Shown: positions 39,256 through 48,293 of the stretch, piece after piece
Layout: the number at the start of each line of letters is the position of its first letter
Numbering within the stretch: position 1 is the stretch's first letter
NCBI RefSeq assembly: GCF_011751885.2
Contig: NZ_CP061771.1
Span: 496,001 to 560,000, forward strand
From: Salinibacterium sp. ZJ450
GTDB lineage: Bacteria; Actinomycetota; Actinomycetes; Actinomycetales; Microbacteriaceae
Direction: 5' to 3'
DNA length: 64,000 nucleotides
Program-made: the position numbers and the translations under genes
The notes under the pieces: generated by a model
Seen by the model: only the letters and a program-made list of their open reading frames with translations
Database searches by the model: none
What the model was told of the DNA's origin: nothing

Positions 39256-40407
39256 CTACGCCTTGCCGGCGCGAACTTTGCTGAACCAGGCCGCGAACTG
39301 CTCTTGGAAAAGATCGCGCACCATGTCGTCATCTAGTGCCCCGTCGGCTCCCTTGAGCCTGCCCTGTGTGAGCTCACCGCAGACGACCGCCCAGGCGTAC
39401 CCAACGGCCAGTGTGAATGTGCTCGCGACCGCAGCGGAGATTGCGCCACCCACAACCGTCCCTGCGGCGGGGATCAGCTTCAACAGACCCACGACGGCAC
39501 TTTTGCCCGCCGCCACCGCGATCGTCGTCGCCACCGTGGATGCCAGCGTGGCTGTCTCCACCTTGACGCCATAGATTGCTGCGACTTTCGCCATCATCCC
39601 GAGTTGGATCGGAATGAGTAGACCGGCGTCGGCCACCGGAATCGGAATCGCGCCCACCGTCAAGGCCAGCCCCGCAGCCAACTTGACCGCATCGTGAGCC
39701 GCTTTGCGTTTTCGGCCCAAATCGATCTTTTGCGCCGCGGCGAAGGCGGACTCGACGCCTTCCGGTGCAACTCGAAACGTTGCATCCACGAGATCCTTCA
39801 GACCGTGCTCCACCTGGCCAGTGAAGTCGTCCCCCGAGGCCATCACCAGAATCGGACGGCCACCGACGATCGGCAGTCCGAGTTCGGCGATGTGGTCGGC
39901 AAGCGTCATTGCGTCGCCGTGATACTCGCCATCTCGTGACGGCACCTGCGTAAGGACGGCGACGACTGGAAGCCCGAGCTGATCCAGCCGACGAATGAAC
40001 TCCGCCTCGGTGTCCTCGAACCGGCGATCGGTCGCGCGCACGCAGTACCAGGCCACGTGGATCTGCTCAGATAGAGGGTTCTCACGCATGAGCCTCAGAT
40101 ACGTGCCGAGCTCATCGATGAGCGTGTCGCTGTCCTTACCGATCTCAAGGCCACGCGTGTCGAGGACGCCGAGGAACCCAGCGCGGTGCAAATAGAGATG
40201 GTTCTTCATCGTGACCGGGTCACCGACGCCAGTGGGGGCGACTTCTTCACCGAAAATCGCGTTGATCAGCGTGGACTTTCCGACACCTGTCTTGCCGAAG
40301 ATCGCCAGGTTGAAGCGGCCCATCTTGTCCGCCTGCTCCTGCCATTTCTGGCGGAACTCATCATCAGACCAGCCGTCGTCCTCGGTGGTGTCGGTCGGTC
40401 TGGTCAA
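39256..40407 (-). CDS. P-loop GTPase with C-terminal membrane-associated helices (YcjF/DUF697-like)
   Basis: 383 residues from a TTG with GGGGGA four bases upstream. The GTPase domain has P-loop GKTGVGKST (about residues 38-46), a switch II-like LDTRG and VLTQV (TKxD-like, weak). Its C-terminal half has long hydrophobic segments (LAAGLALTVGAIPIPVADAG; LIPAAGTVVGGAIS), like the DUF697 part of YcjF/IRG-like GTPases. Such GTPases are known from defence-related islands; function here unknown. Confidence 0.75.
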   Translation of the reverse strand: MTRPTDTTEDDGWSDDEFRQKWQEQADKMGRFNLAIFGKTGVGKSTLINAIFGEEVAPTGVGDPVTMKNHLYLHRAGFLGVLDTRGLEIGKDSDTLIDELGTYLRLMRENPLSEQIHVAWYCVRATDRRFEDTEAEFIRRLDQLGLPVVAVLTQVPSRDGEYHGDAMTLADHIAELGLPIVGGRPILVMASGDDFTGQVEHGLKDLVDATFRVAPEGVESAFAAAQKIDLGRKRKAAHDAVKLAAGLALTVGAIPIPVADAGLLIPIQLGMMAKVAAIYGVKVETATLASTVATTIAVAAGKSAVVGLLKLIPAAGTVVGGAISAAVASTFTLAVGYAWAVVCGELTQGRLKGADGALDDDMVRDLFQEQFAAWFSKVRAGKA

Positions 40408-40597
40408 GGGTCCCCCTAGTTGAGATTGCGTGGCTACAGCTTGCCGTACATTGCGTCGGGACCACCGTATCCATCCGTGAATTGGGGGGAGTGGCGGACC
40501 GGTCTTCTCGTCTAACTCCGCCGATCTAACGGAGGCGGACTTGAGCACGCAGCACAGCCTCCCCCGTTAAGGCGGACGCGATCAGGAATCAGGCGAG

Positions 40598-41722
40598 TTA
40601 GCTTGCGAGGAAGGCTCTCGCTGCCGATGCGATTGCGCCTGCGCTTTCCAGAACAGGGTCGTCGCGAAGTACTGTTGCTGGCGATCTGTCGTTCAAGTTT
40701 GGGTTCAGCCCCATGAACCATGCTTGAACGGTCCCTCTGGGCTCGTGCTCAGCGATCATTCTGGCGACGAAGAGTGCAATCCGAACGCGGTCGCGCACTC
40801 CCTCCGGAGGTGAGGCGGCCCCCTCGGACCACATCCGGATGAGGCGCGTCGTTCGAAGTCCGGCGATATAGGCAACGAGCTGGGAGCCGAGGACATCGGA
40901 AAGCTCCGAGAGAGCTTCTGCAGCGGAGCCAGGCGAGTTTGTGGACACATCCTTGCGGCGGGCCTGCAGAGCAGCAAGGTGTCGTTGAGTTAGTTCAATC
41001 AACTCCGTTGCGCGCGCCTTTGTTGGTCCTGGGAGCTCGTTCCGCTGCGGTCGGCCCGCGCGTGGCGCGCCAGCTACGTAAGCCGCGATTGCTTGCGCAA
41101 CCCTTTCAGCGTTGTCCAAGCGGGGGTCGTCGGCTGCGTTGGCGAGCAAGAGCTGTAACGTCACTCCGCGAAGGTCAGATTCGCGAATGCTGCGTATTGC
41201 TGTCGCTCGGCCAGTGAGCGGACGGGTCACACGGTCTATCGCCTCGACCGCCGCTTCGCAGATCGCGTCGGGCAGGTGGTTGGCAAAGACCGTCAGTACC
41301 ATCAACGGTGACTCCTCGGTTGTTGATGGTGCATGCCCTGAGAGGATGAACGCAGCCCCGTCCGCGCCCGCTTTCTTGACCATCACGTCCGCCACGTCGC
41401 GATGCAATTTGGTGGATGGGCCGATTAGGTCGCCGATCCTCGCCCACAGTGGATGTGCCGTGTTCAACGTGTGCGTGTTGAAGTGTGGGCGCCGTTCCAC
41501 TTGAACGATGTCGGCAGAAATTAGGCGGGCCAATGCGCGTCGCCCGGAGCTTTCGGAAGTGGTTCCCGCGCGCCGGATCAAATCCCGCCCGGTAGGTGCG
41601 TCTTCCGATAGCGCCAGGGCGCGCAGGAGGAGCGCGTCGTTTCGCCCGATTAGTTCAATTGCCGCGGTGAAGGCTCGTCGACTCGGCCGGAGCCGCGGGA
41701 ACCGATCGGCTCTGTCGTCCAT
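40598..41722 (-). CDS. Winged-helix protein with C-terminal MbcA/ParS/Xre antitoxin-like region
   Basis: 374 residues. N-terminal ~90 form a winged helix (LIGRNDALLLRALALSEDAPTG, then RALARLISADIVQVERRP). The last ~90 resemble the DUF2384/MbcA antitoxin domain: LVAYIAGLRTTRLIRMWSEG, RDRVRIALFVARMI, WFMGLNPNLNDRSPATVLRD. The middle is helical and unknown. The start overlaps the end of tniQ2 by 73 bases, so it is probably on the transposition operon. No classical RES-type toxin gene adjoins. It could regulate the transposon or act in immunity. Confidence 0.6.
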   Translation of the reverse strand: MDDRADRFPRLRPSRRAFTAAIELIGRNDALLLRALALSEDAPTGRDLIRRAGTTSESSGRRALARLISADIVQVERRPHFNTHTLNTAHPLWARIGDLIGPSTKLHRDVADVMVKKAGADGAAFILSGHAPSTTEESPLMVLTVFANHLPDAICEAAVEAIDRVTRPLTGRATAIRSIRESDLRGVTLQLLLANAADDPRLDNAERVAQAIAAYVAGAPRAGRPQRNELPGPTKARATELIELTQRHLAALQARRKDVSTNSPGSAAEALSELSDVLGSQLVAYIAGLRTTRLIRMWSEGAASPPEGVRDRVRIALFVARMIAEHEPRGTVQAWFMGLNPNLNDRSPATVLRDDPVLESAGAIASAARAFLAS

Positions 41723-43518
41723 CTACTACCCGCCTTCGAGTTGCCTGCTGGTCGCACGAGGATGCGGTTGTGGCGGGGGCATAGTGGGCATCCCCTGCTG
41801 CGTATCCGGTTGGTCACGGTTTGCGCGTGTTCGTGTCCATACGCGCAGGTCCACTGGTGTTTCTCGCCACCGGGGAGGATGAGATGCGGTGAGGTCGGAT
41901 TCCTAACGCTCCACTCTGTGCTCATCAAGGGTTGCCGGGCGACGATGTCATTGAAGCCGGACCAGACTCGTTTGTTAGCGCAGTAGGGGCAGCCTTGGCC
42001 CTTGGAACGTTGCGCGGGTGCGACTGTGTAGGGGTGTCTTCGTGCGCAGCGCCAGTGAATCATCAGGTGGGTGTGGGGGCCGATTTCGGATGGAAGGACG
42101 ATGTTCATGTCCCAGTCCCATTCGTCAAGAAGTTCGGGGCGGAGCGTTGTAAGGTCGTTCACTCCCGGCTGAATGCGGGTGTTCATGCAGATGGGGCAGC
42201 CGGTGCCGCCGAACGCGCGGTTGGAAACGCTGGCCTGGTACTCGTGTCGACGTGGGCAGTGCCACCAAACCTTCTGGCGAGAGCCCGCGCTGAGGGTTTC
42301 AAGTCGGACACGCCGGTTGCGTCTCTTGAGGAACTCTTTTGCCAGCTTGGGGTGGGTGGTGCTGAGGTCGTTGGACCCTGCTACCACCGCCCGCTTTGAG
42401 CAGTACTTACAGCGATCCAGGTTCCCGCTCGTTGCCTGCCGGAGGTCGTTCGGGCGAACGGTGGTGCGATGACCAGAGACGCAGATCGCTGGGATGCGAT
42501 CGTTTGATGCGACCGATACGCACTCGCGGGGCATGGGTCGACGGGGTGCGTGAATGAGTACAGCCCTCCAGTTGTCCGGAGTGACTCTGAAGTCTCCGGA
42601 CGCTGCGAGGTAACGGTTGAACGGTTCGAGAGGCCGGATTGGGGGTGGGAAGTCCGCGACGATCTTTTCGGCCAGCGGGAAGTCGTGCACCCATCCCGGC
42701 TGGTAAGGCTTCCCGGTGTTCAGATGCTCACGAACGTTCAGGAAGGTGGGTCGGAGGTACAGCCAAATGCCACGAGCCAGTTGCTCGGGACGGTCATCGG
42801 TCACCTGGCTCAACAGGCTGTTGAGGATGCGAAATGCCTCAAAGTATGTACGCGTTGGGTCGAACAATTCCCGCGTGAAGTCACTGCGGGTAAGGGCTGC
42901 TGCCGTACGGATCATGAGCGGGTAGCAGGCGTAGTCGATTTGATGGTGCTGGTCTGGCTCGCTGTCGCCTTGGGAATACCAGGTGCGGAAGATCGACCTG
43001 AGCTCCATATAGAACGGCGCAGATATCAGGCCCGCATCGCGCAGACGCCGGTAACAACTCTCTGCCATCTCGTGCTCTCTACCCACCGCGAACTGGTGTG
43101 CGGGGTCGGCATCCGGACCCACCCATCGCGCATGGGATAGGCAGACGTTCCCGTCCATGTGCGGGTTCTGCCGAACCGACTCACCGTTCGCGCAAACGGT
43201 GCAAAGGTAGCGGTTGTCCAACCCGGTGCAGCAGTGGCCGCAGGTGGACCCGTCAACGTGGTTCAACGTTTCCGACGCTCCGTTGAAGTAACCAGCAGAG
43301 AGGCCGGCTTTCGCCTCCACAATCGCTGGCCATAGTAGGGTGCGCGGCGTCTGGGGGTTGGCTTGTGCGGCGAGTTTCAGCAGATACCGCTGGTGGGCGG
43401 GTTGGTCGTGATTGGCCCGAAGGAGACGCGCGGCGAAGGAGTCGAAGCGTTCGAATTTCAGGGGAATGGGCCGAACCCTGTACGGGCGGGTCGTGATTCC
43501 GGTGGCGTCGGGACGCAT
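41650..43518 (-). CDS. tniQ: TniQ/TnsD-like targeting protein 2 with three zinc-ribbon units
   Basis: 622 residues; AAGGAG six bases before the ATG. The N-terminal TniQ part has FDSFAARLLRANHD and zinc-finger residues Cys93/96, Cys106/109, Cys126 and His129. The C-terminal 250 residues hold three repeated ~65-residue units (about 390-455, 456-520, 521-580). Each starts GxNDL/I, continues with a W-C-x2-(R/G)H pair and ends CPxC, like the DUF4379 probable zinc-ribbon. It is a clear paralogue of the upstream gene (both ...NHD...RYLLKLAA, PHMDxNVCLxH). TniQ proteins choose target DNA for Tn7-like transposons. The second gene suggests two target modes. Confidence 0.78.
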   Translation of the reverse strand: MRPDATGITTRPYRVRPIPLKFERFDSFAARLLRANHDQPAHQRYLLKLAAQANPQTPRTLLWPAIVEAKAGLSAGYFNGASETLNHVDGSTCGHCCTGLDNRYLCTVCANGESVRQNPHMDGNVCLSHARWVGPDADPAHQFAVGREHEMAESCYRRLRDAGLISAPFYMELRSIFRTWYSQGDSEPDQHHQIDYACYPLMIRTAAALTRSDFTRELFDPTRTYFEAFRILNSLLSQVTDDRPEQLARGIWLYLRPTFLNVREHLNTGKPYQPGWVHDFPLAEKIVADFPPPIRPLEPFNRYLAASGDFRVTPDNWRAVLIHAPRRPMPRECVSVASNDRIPAICVSGHRTTVRPNDLRQATSGNLDRCKYCSKRAVVAGSNDLSTTHPKLAKEFLKRRNRRVRLETLSAGSRQKVWWHCPRRHEYQASVSNRAFGGTGCPICMNTRIQPGVNDLTTLRPELLDEWDWDMNIVLPSEIGPHTHLMIHWRCARRHPYTVAPAQRSKGQGCPYCANKRVWSGFNDIVARQPLMSTEWSVRNPTSPHLILPGGEKHQWTCAYGHEHAQTVTNRIRSRGCPLCPRHNRILVRPAGNSKAGSRWTTEPIGSRGSGRVDEPSPRQLN

Positions 43519-43614
43519 CCCCGCTCCTTCGTCTGCTGATGAAGGACGGTACCTCCCAATCGGGCCCGGAAGTTGCCGTGCACGAATACGTTCAGAAGCT
43601 CGGAGAGTTCTCGC

Positions 43615-45246
43615 TCATTTGTGGTCTGTGCCGTGCGGCTTGCGACGGTGCAGCCCCGAGGCAATCGCGCCGCACTTGGGACAGCTCCTACCTGAGCCTC
43701 CTCGAGGTCCTCCTGTGTGAATGAGGATCGTCTGCGGGTAGGACGGGTGTCCGGCGCGACATACCCACCAGGCGCGGTGGCCGCTGCCGGCGGTGTATTC
43801 GTAGGGGGTGTCGGGGTTGCGGTCCCAGTCCCAATCAAGGGCCTTGTCGGGGTGAGTTGTCGTGATGTCGTTGACGCCCCTTCGCACCTCACGGTTCTCG
43901 CACAGGGAGCAGTTGGTTCCATGTCCGGGTCGCGTCCGGTGGTCAACCTCTGAGGTGTACTTCTGCCCGCAGGTCGGACAGTCCCAGACAACCTTCGTTC
44001 GGGATCCGGCCATGATGTTCTGCGGCGTGATGTCGCCGTTCTCGTTCGCATCAAGTTGCGACGCCTGCAGCGGGTGCGTTGTACCAAGATCGTTGAATCC
44101 TGTCTTAACGTCGTCGTTTGAGCAGTAGCAACAGCCTGTTTTGCCGGCGAGTACTGCGTTTTGGGTTGCGGGGCCGATGATGATGCGATGGCCTAGGCTG
44201 CAGATGCCTCGCGCACCCCGCACAGTTCCATCGGCGCGACGTGCGCCGTTGCTGATGTGCACGAATGTCGCCCGAAAGGCATCATTGGACGCCAACGAAT
44301 CGCGGCCCACACTGAGGTAACGATTCAGCGGCTCCATCGGTCCGACCGGTTGGCGAAAGCTCGCGCACAGGTCCGGTGGAAGAGGAAAGTCATGTGCCCA
44401 TGCCGACGCGTACGGGACTGTGGCGCCGCTGCGGCGAGCCAGCATGAACTCGCGAACCGTAACGAACGTCGGCCGAAGGTAGAGCCAGATCGCCCACGCG
44501 AGATCCTGGCTGGGTTCATGAACGATCCGTTCCACTGAGCTGAGCAGCATGCGGTATCCATCAGCGAAGGTTTGAGTGGGGTCAAATAGCTGTCGCATGA
44601 AGTCCAGTTCCGAGAGAGTTGCCGCGATCTGCATCATCGCGGGGTATATCGCCACATCGTCCGATGCACGTTCAGCGGCCCTGTGTTCGTGCGACTCGAA
44701 ATGCTCGCGAAGCATGTAACTCAATTCGAGGAAAAGCGGAGCCGTCATGACTCCTTCAGCGCACAGGCGGCGGTATTCCAGTTCCGCCGCGACTTCCGCG
44801 GAGCCGACGATGGCTTGCTCATCGGGGCTTGTGTTTAGACCCACCCAGCGGCGGTGATCAAGGCAAACGTTGGAATCCATATGCGGGTACTGCTCGATCA
44901 CCTGCCCGGCTGCGCACTCGATGCACATGAACCGGTTGGGTAGCCCGATCACGCAGTGCGGGCAGGAAGTCCCGTCGCGGTGCTTCAAGTTCGAATGGGA
45001 TGCGCGTGTGAAGTGTCCGTCGGCGAGCCCGCTCTTGCGCTCGATGATGAGCCGCCAACGGTCGCGCACCGGTACGTCGGGATCGGATTCCGCTGCGAGC
45101 TTCAGCAGGTATCTTTTGTGCACTGCCGTGTCATGGTTGGCGGTCATCATCCGAGCGGCATAGCTGTCCAACGTTTCTCGACGCATCGGCTCCAGGAGGA
45201 CGCGGTACCGGCGTCTCGAGATGTCCAAAACAGTGCCCGTGGACAC
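43615..45246 (-). CDS. tniQ: TniQ/TnsD-like targeting protein 1 with two zinc-ribbon units
   Basis: 543 residues from a GTG, 22 bases after tnsC. TniQ-like N-terminus (RRETLDSYAARMMTANHD) is followed by a zinc finger with Cys95/98, Cys108/111, Cys128 and His131. The C-terminal third has two GxND...C-x2-C...CxxC ribbon units (about 380-450 and 451-520). It is the nearer of two tandem paralogues to the transposase genes. Target selection, possibly a DNA site read by the ribbons, is the inferred role. The zinc-ribbon tail is unlike the tail of classical TnsD or CAST-type TniQ. Confidence 0.8.
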   Translation of the reverse strand: MSTGTVLDISRRRYRVLLEPMRRETLDSYAARMMTANHDTAVHKRYLLKLAAESDPDVPVRDRWRLIIERKSGLADGHFTRASHSNLKHRDGTSCPHCVIGLPNRFMCIECAAGQVIEQYPHMDSNVCLDHRRWVGLNTSPDEQAIVGSAEVAAELEYRRLCAEGVMTAPLFLELSYMLREHFESHEHRAAERASDDVAIYPAMMQIAATLSELDFMRQLFDPTQTFADGYRMLLSSVERIVHEPSQDLAWAIWLYLRPTFVTVREFMLARRSGATVPYASAWAHDFPLPPDLCASFRQPVGPMEPLNRYLSVGRDSLASNDAFRATFVHISNGARRADGTVRGARGICSLGHRIIIGPATQNAVLAGKTGCCYCSNDDVKTGFNDLGTTHPLQASQLDANENGDITPQNIMAGSRTKVVWDCPTCGQKYTSEVDHRTRPGHGTNCSLCENREVRRGVNDITTTHPDKALDWDWDRNPDTPYEYTAGSGHRAWWVCRAGHPSYPQTILIHTGGPRGGSGRSCPKCGAIASGLHRRKPHGTDHK

Positions 45247-45268
45247 GATGTGTTCCTAAAATGCCTAT

Positions 45269-46282
45269 CTACGGGATGTTCGTGATCATTCCGGTCGCCT
45301 GCATGTCCCGTGTCCTGCGACGGAGTATGTCTTCAGTGATGACTTCAGAATCGGGGTTGCCGCGAGCGATCAGTGTCTTGGCAGCACCGCAGATCATGCG
45401 CATCAGTGTTCCAAGAGAGCCCAGGGTTTGCTGATAGAGGAACTCGTCTAGGTCGACAAGGCTTCCCGCTGGCTGCGCGAAGAGGGGCAGCTTCTTTTCG
45501 ATGTACTCGATGACCCCCCGCCAGGTCTCCTCTTCGTCGGTCGCATGGCGGGGAAGTCGGTTTACCTCGAGGAGGCTGAAGCGGCTGGCGATCTGCCGGC
45601 CAGTGGGCCCGTCGAATATGCCCATCTCCGGCAGGTCCACGCCTGCATAGATGAAGGTGGCGACCACGTCGTCCAGAAGCTCACGGAGAAGATCTTTCGG
45701 TTCGGCCAGGCCCCGATGCAAGCCGGGAGGCAGCCGGTGCAACTCGTCGATAACAACCAGCCGCGTGTCCGCATCGGCCATATGCGCCAGTACTCGCTTC
45801 ACGATGGACTCGGTGGGCTCCCGCTCTGTCATGGTAATGCCGTAGAAGTCCGCGAACGCCTGCATCATGCGTTTAGGCGTGGCGGAGCTGGGAATCTTGA
45901 CGTAAGCGACCGGAAGCGATTCGGGGTACGCGGCGCCTGGGTGATCCTGTTCGTAAATCTTGAATGACCTGCGCATCACAGCGTCAGCGATCGTCGTCTT
46001 ACCCATGCCCCCTTCGCCGCTGATAGCCAAGCCCCAGCGGTCGGGATTGTTCCTGTTTACCGGCTCGAGGTCTTCGGTGACGTAGCGGACAGCTGTGGTC
46101 AACGGATCCGTGGGCACGATGATGTCGTTGAAGAGGAAGCTCATCCGTAAACGGTCGTGCTCGGCTCGGGCGGTTGGCGAGAGCGATTTGTATTCCTCGA
46201 GACCCACAGCGGTAGGGGGCCTAGTGTCTCTCTGTAGGAACGCCATGAGACCTTCCCAGGTGTTTTTTCTGAGCGTTGGCAT
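45269..46282 (-). CDS. tnsC: TnsC/TniB-like AAA+ transposition regulator
   Basis: 337 residues. Walker A GEGGMGKTT (about 89-97) and Walker B RLVVIDELHRLPP (Asp179/Glu180) mark the TnsC/TniB AAA+ group. The segment PTDPLTTAVRYVTEDLEPV before the P-loop and the C-terminal LGTLMRMICGAAKTL region fit that family. TnsC is the ATP switch between TniQ-marked target and transposase. The start is taken at ATG 46282; ATG 46246 (MAFLQRD) has a better site, GGGAAGG, and may be real. It follows tnsB after 34 bases. Confidence 0.87.
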   Translation of the reverse strand: MPTLRKNTWEGLMAFLQRDTRPPTAVGLEEYKSLSPTARAEHDRLRMSFLFNDIIVPTDPLTTAVRYVTEDLEPVNRNNPDRWGLAISGEGGMGKTTIADAVMRRSFKIYEQDHPGAAYPESLPVAYVKIPSSATPKRMMQAFADFYGITMTEREPTESIVKRVLAHMADADTRLVVIDELHRLPPGLHRGLAEPKDLLRELLDDVVATFIYAGVDLPEMGIFDGPTGRQIASRFSLLEVNRLPRHATDEEETWRGVIEYIEKKLPLFAQPAGSLVDLDEFLYQQTLGSLGTLMRMICGAAKTLIARGNPDSEVITEDILRRRTRDMQATGMITNIP

Positions 46283-46316
46283 AATCCGACCTGACCGGGC
46301 TGGTGTCGATGATGGT

Positions 46317-48293
46317 TTACGGCTCTTCAAGGTGTCGGATTGCTCGCTTGGAGCCGTTACGCCGGCGATTCCGTCGGGTTGGTTTGTTTTCAGGCGCCGC
46401 CGTCGGCATGGGCGTTCCTTCTCGCTCTGCGAGTTCGTGGGCGAGCTTCCCCCGCGTGATTTGCTTCTGCACCGAGGCGTTGCCGCCGAACAGCATGAGG
46501 AACTCCAGAATCGCGTCAGCGGAGATGAGTTGGCCTTTGACAGCGGCTTGCCTTGCCATCCGCCGCGCTGTTCGGTCCAGTTCGACGGCATGGGGATTGT
46601 CGAATCTGCCGTCCTCTCGCCATTTGCATTCAATCCATCCCTGCTCGGGGTGGCGCACCCAGATGAGGCGCGGGTTATATGGGTTGCTGCGTACCTCCCA
46701 CTTGTAGTTCTTCGACTTGTTGTTCGACGGAAGGTGCCTGAGAGCCTGAAGTTCTTTTGAGTTGTATTTCAGGTAATTGATCTGGATGCCCTCCTTCGTG
46801 ATCTTGCGGTGGTCGATTGGCAGGAGCTCGATGAGATCCTCACTGCTAAGCGGCATCTGGACGGTGCCGGACAGACTGGCCATCGCCGCGTGCATCTGGT
46901 TGGGGCTCAGGGCGATGTGGGGGTGCATCGGGTCGCGAAGGCCGTCGTGCGGATTGTTTTGATAGACGGAGGTAATCCATCTGTCGAGCCCTTCTGCGAG
47001 AAGGACCACGTTTAGGAGGTTGTCTGATTCGGGTGAGCGGCCGCGATTCTTGACCGCATTGCCGACGTAACCCGGCAGTTTTGAAAGGAACCCTCTTGTT
47101 ATCGTTCCGAAAAGCCGTTCCACTTCAGGCTTGTCTATGGGTTTGTTGGGCCTCGCATATGTGAGAGAGATTCCGAACTTTCGGCAAGCCGCGTCGAACG
47201 TGCTTCCGCGGAAGTCCAAGCCGTTGTCAATGATGATCCGTTGGGGATAGATGAACGGCCTTTCAATGTCGTCCGGTGGCAGCGAGCGGAGTTCCGGGAC
47301 GAGGGTTTTTGCCAGCTCCCACATCTCCCGGTGCCCCGGCCTGTCTTGGCGCATCACGAGCGCTTGCGCCAGGCAGAATGCATGATCGACCGCCTTTGCT
47401 GACCCCACGCGGATCGTCGCGGCGAGGATGCTGCGGGTGGCAACGTCAAGCAGGATCGTTAGCGTCGGCCGCTGCACTGTGCCCTCGTCATCGAGCACCG
47501 TGAAGTTGTCGAGGACAGTGCTGTCCATTTGCACTTGTTCACCGGGCATCGGTCGCTCCGCGCCGAAAGGACGATCCGGCGTCTGCGCCGCTGAGAGGCG
47601 AGCGGTGGCGTCTCCCACCGTGTACCTGCCTTCCATCAAAAAGTTGCCCCATTTACGCAACGTGCGATCCTTGAGCGAGGACTGGTCATACCCCGGGTGA
47701 TGCATCTTGAGGTCCGCTTTCATCAGTTCCAGCAGCCGTGTCATAGGCACCGTGGACTTGTCCGTTCTCGACTCGATGACGTTCATCATCGAGTCCCATA
47801 CCGGTTTATCCATGTGCTGGAGCGGAGACTGCCGCCGGTGGTGTCGGTGGTCGATCAAACCGGCCCAACCGAGTTGTCGATACGCCTTCACCCATTTCTT
47901 CAAGGTCGACTTGTCTACGCCCAGCTCCCTAGATTTTGCTTCCAACCTGCGTGTAATCGTCGTCCGATCGGGGTCGTACTCGGGCTTCGGGTCGGTGCCC
48001 TCCGGTGCGTCATGAGGCAAGCCGTAACGCATTTCCTCGATGTGCCGGACCTTCCTCTCGATGACGCGCATTTCTGTCTGATTGATCCGCTTGTGCAACT
48101 CGTCCAGCTCCCGAGGGTCGCCCTCTAACCGCTGCGGGACATTACGCAATCGACGGCGAACATCCGCAAGATGAACGGTGCTGTACTCGCCGGTGTCCAC
48201 GCTCCGCACTCGGAGAAGGTTTCCTGCGGCGGCCGCGACGATGTACTTGCCGTCGTCGAATTCGAGCGTGTTGTTAATATCGATCGTGTACAT
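46317..48293 (-). CDS. tnsB: TnsB-like DDE transposase
   Basis: 658 residues from ATG 48293; the frame upstream to 48593 is within tnsA. N-terminal winged-helix/HTH DNA-binding part (ELGVDKSTLKKWVKAYRQLG) leads to an RNase-H fold with catalytic Asp257 (VQMDSTVL), Asp356 (IIIDNGLD) and Glu392 (EVERLFG), giving a DD(35)E spacing as in the rve/TnsB/Mu class. A C-terminal beta barrel and basic tail (RRNRRRNGSKRA) contact TnsC. Its ATG overlaps the tnsA stop by one base. It joins transposon 3' ends to target DNA. Confidence 0.92.
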   Translation of the reverse strand: MYTIDINNTLEFDDGKYIVAAAAGNLLRVRSVDTGEYSTVHLADVRRRLRNVPQRLEGDPRELDELHKRINQTEMRVIERKVRHIEEMRYGLPHDAPEGTDPKPEYDPDRTTITRRLEAKSRELGVDKSTLKKWVKAYRQLGWAGLIDHRHHRRQSPLQHMDKPVWDSMMNVIESRTDKSTVPMTRLLELMKADLKMHHPGYDQSSLKDRTLRKWGNFLMEGRYTVGDATARLSAAQTPDRPFGAERPMPGEQVQMDSTVLDNFTVLDDEGTVQRPTLTILLDVATRSILAATIRVGSAKAVDHAFCLAQALVMRQDRPGHREMWELAKTLVPELRSLPPDDIERPFIYPQRIIIDNGLDFRGSTFDAACRKFGISLTYARPNKPIDKPEVERLFGTITRGFLSKLPGYVGNAVKNRGRSPESDNLLNVVLLAEGLDRWITSVYQNNPHDGLRDPMHPHIALSPNQMHAAMASLSGTVQMPLSSEDLIELLPIDHRKITKEGIQINYLKYNSKELQALRHLPSNNKSKNYKWEVRSNPYNPRLIWVRHPEQGWIECKWREDGRFDNPHAVELDRTARRMARQAAVKGQLISADAILEFLMLFGGNASVQKQITRGKLAHELAEREGTPMPTAAPENKPTRRNRRRNGSKRAIRHLEEP

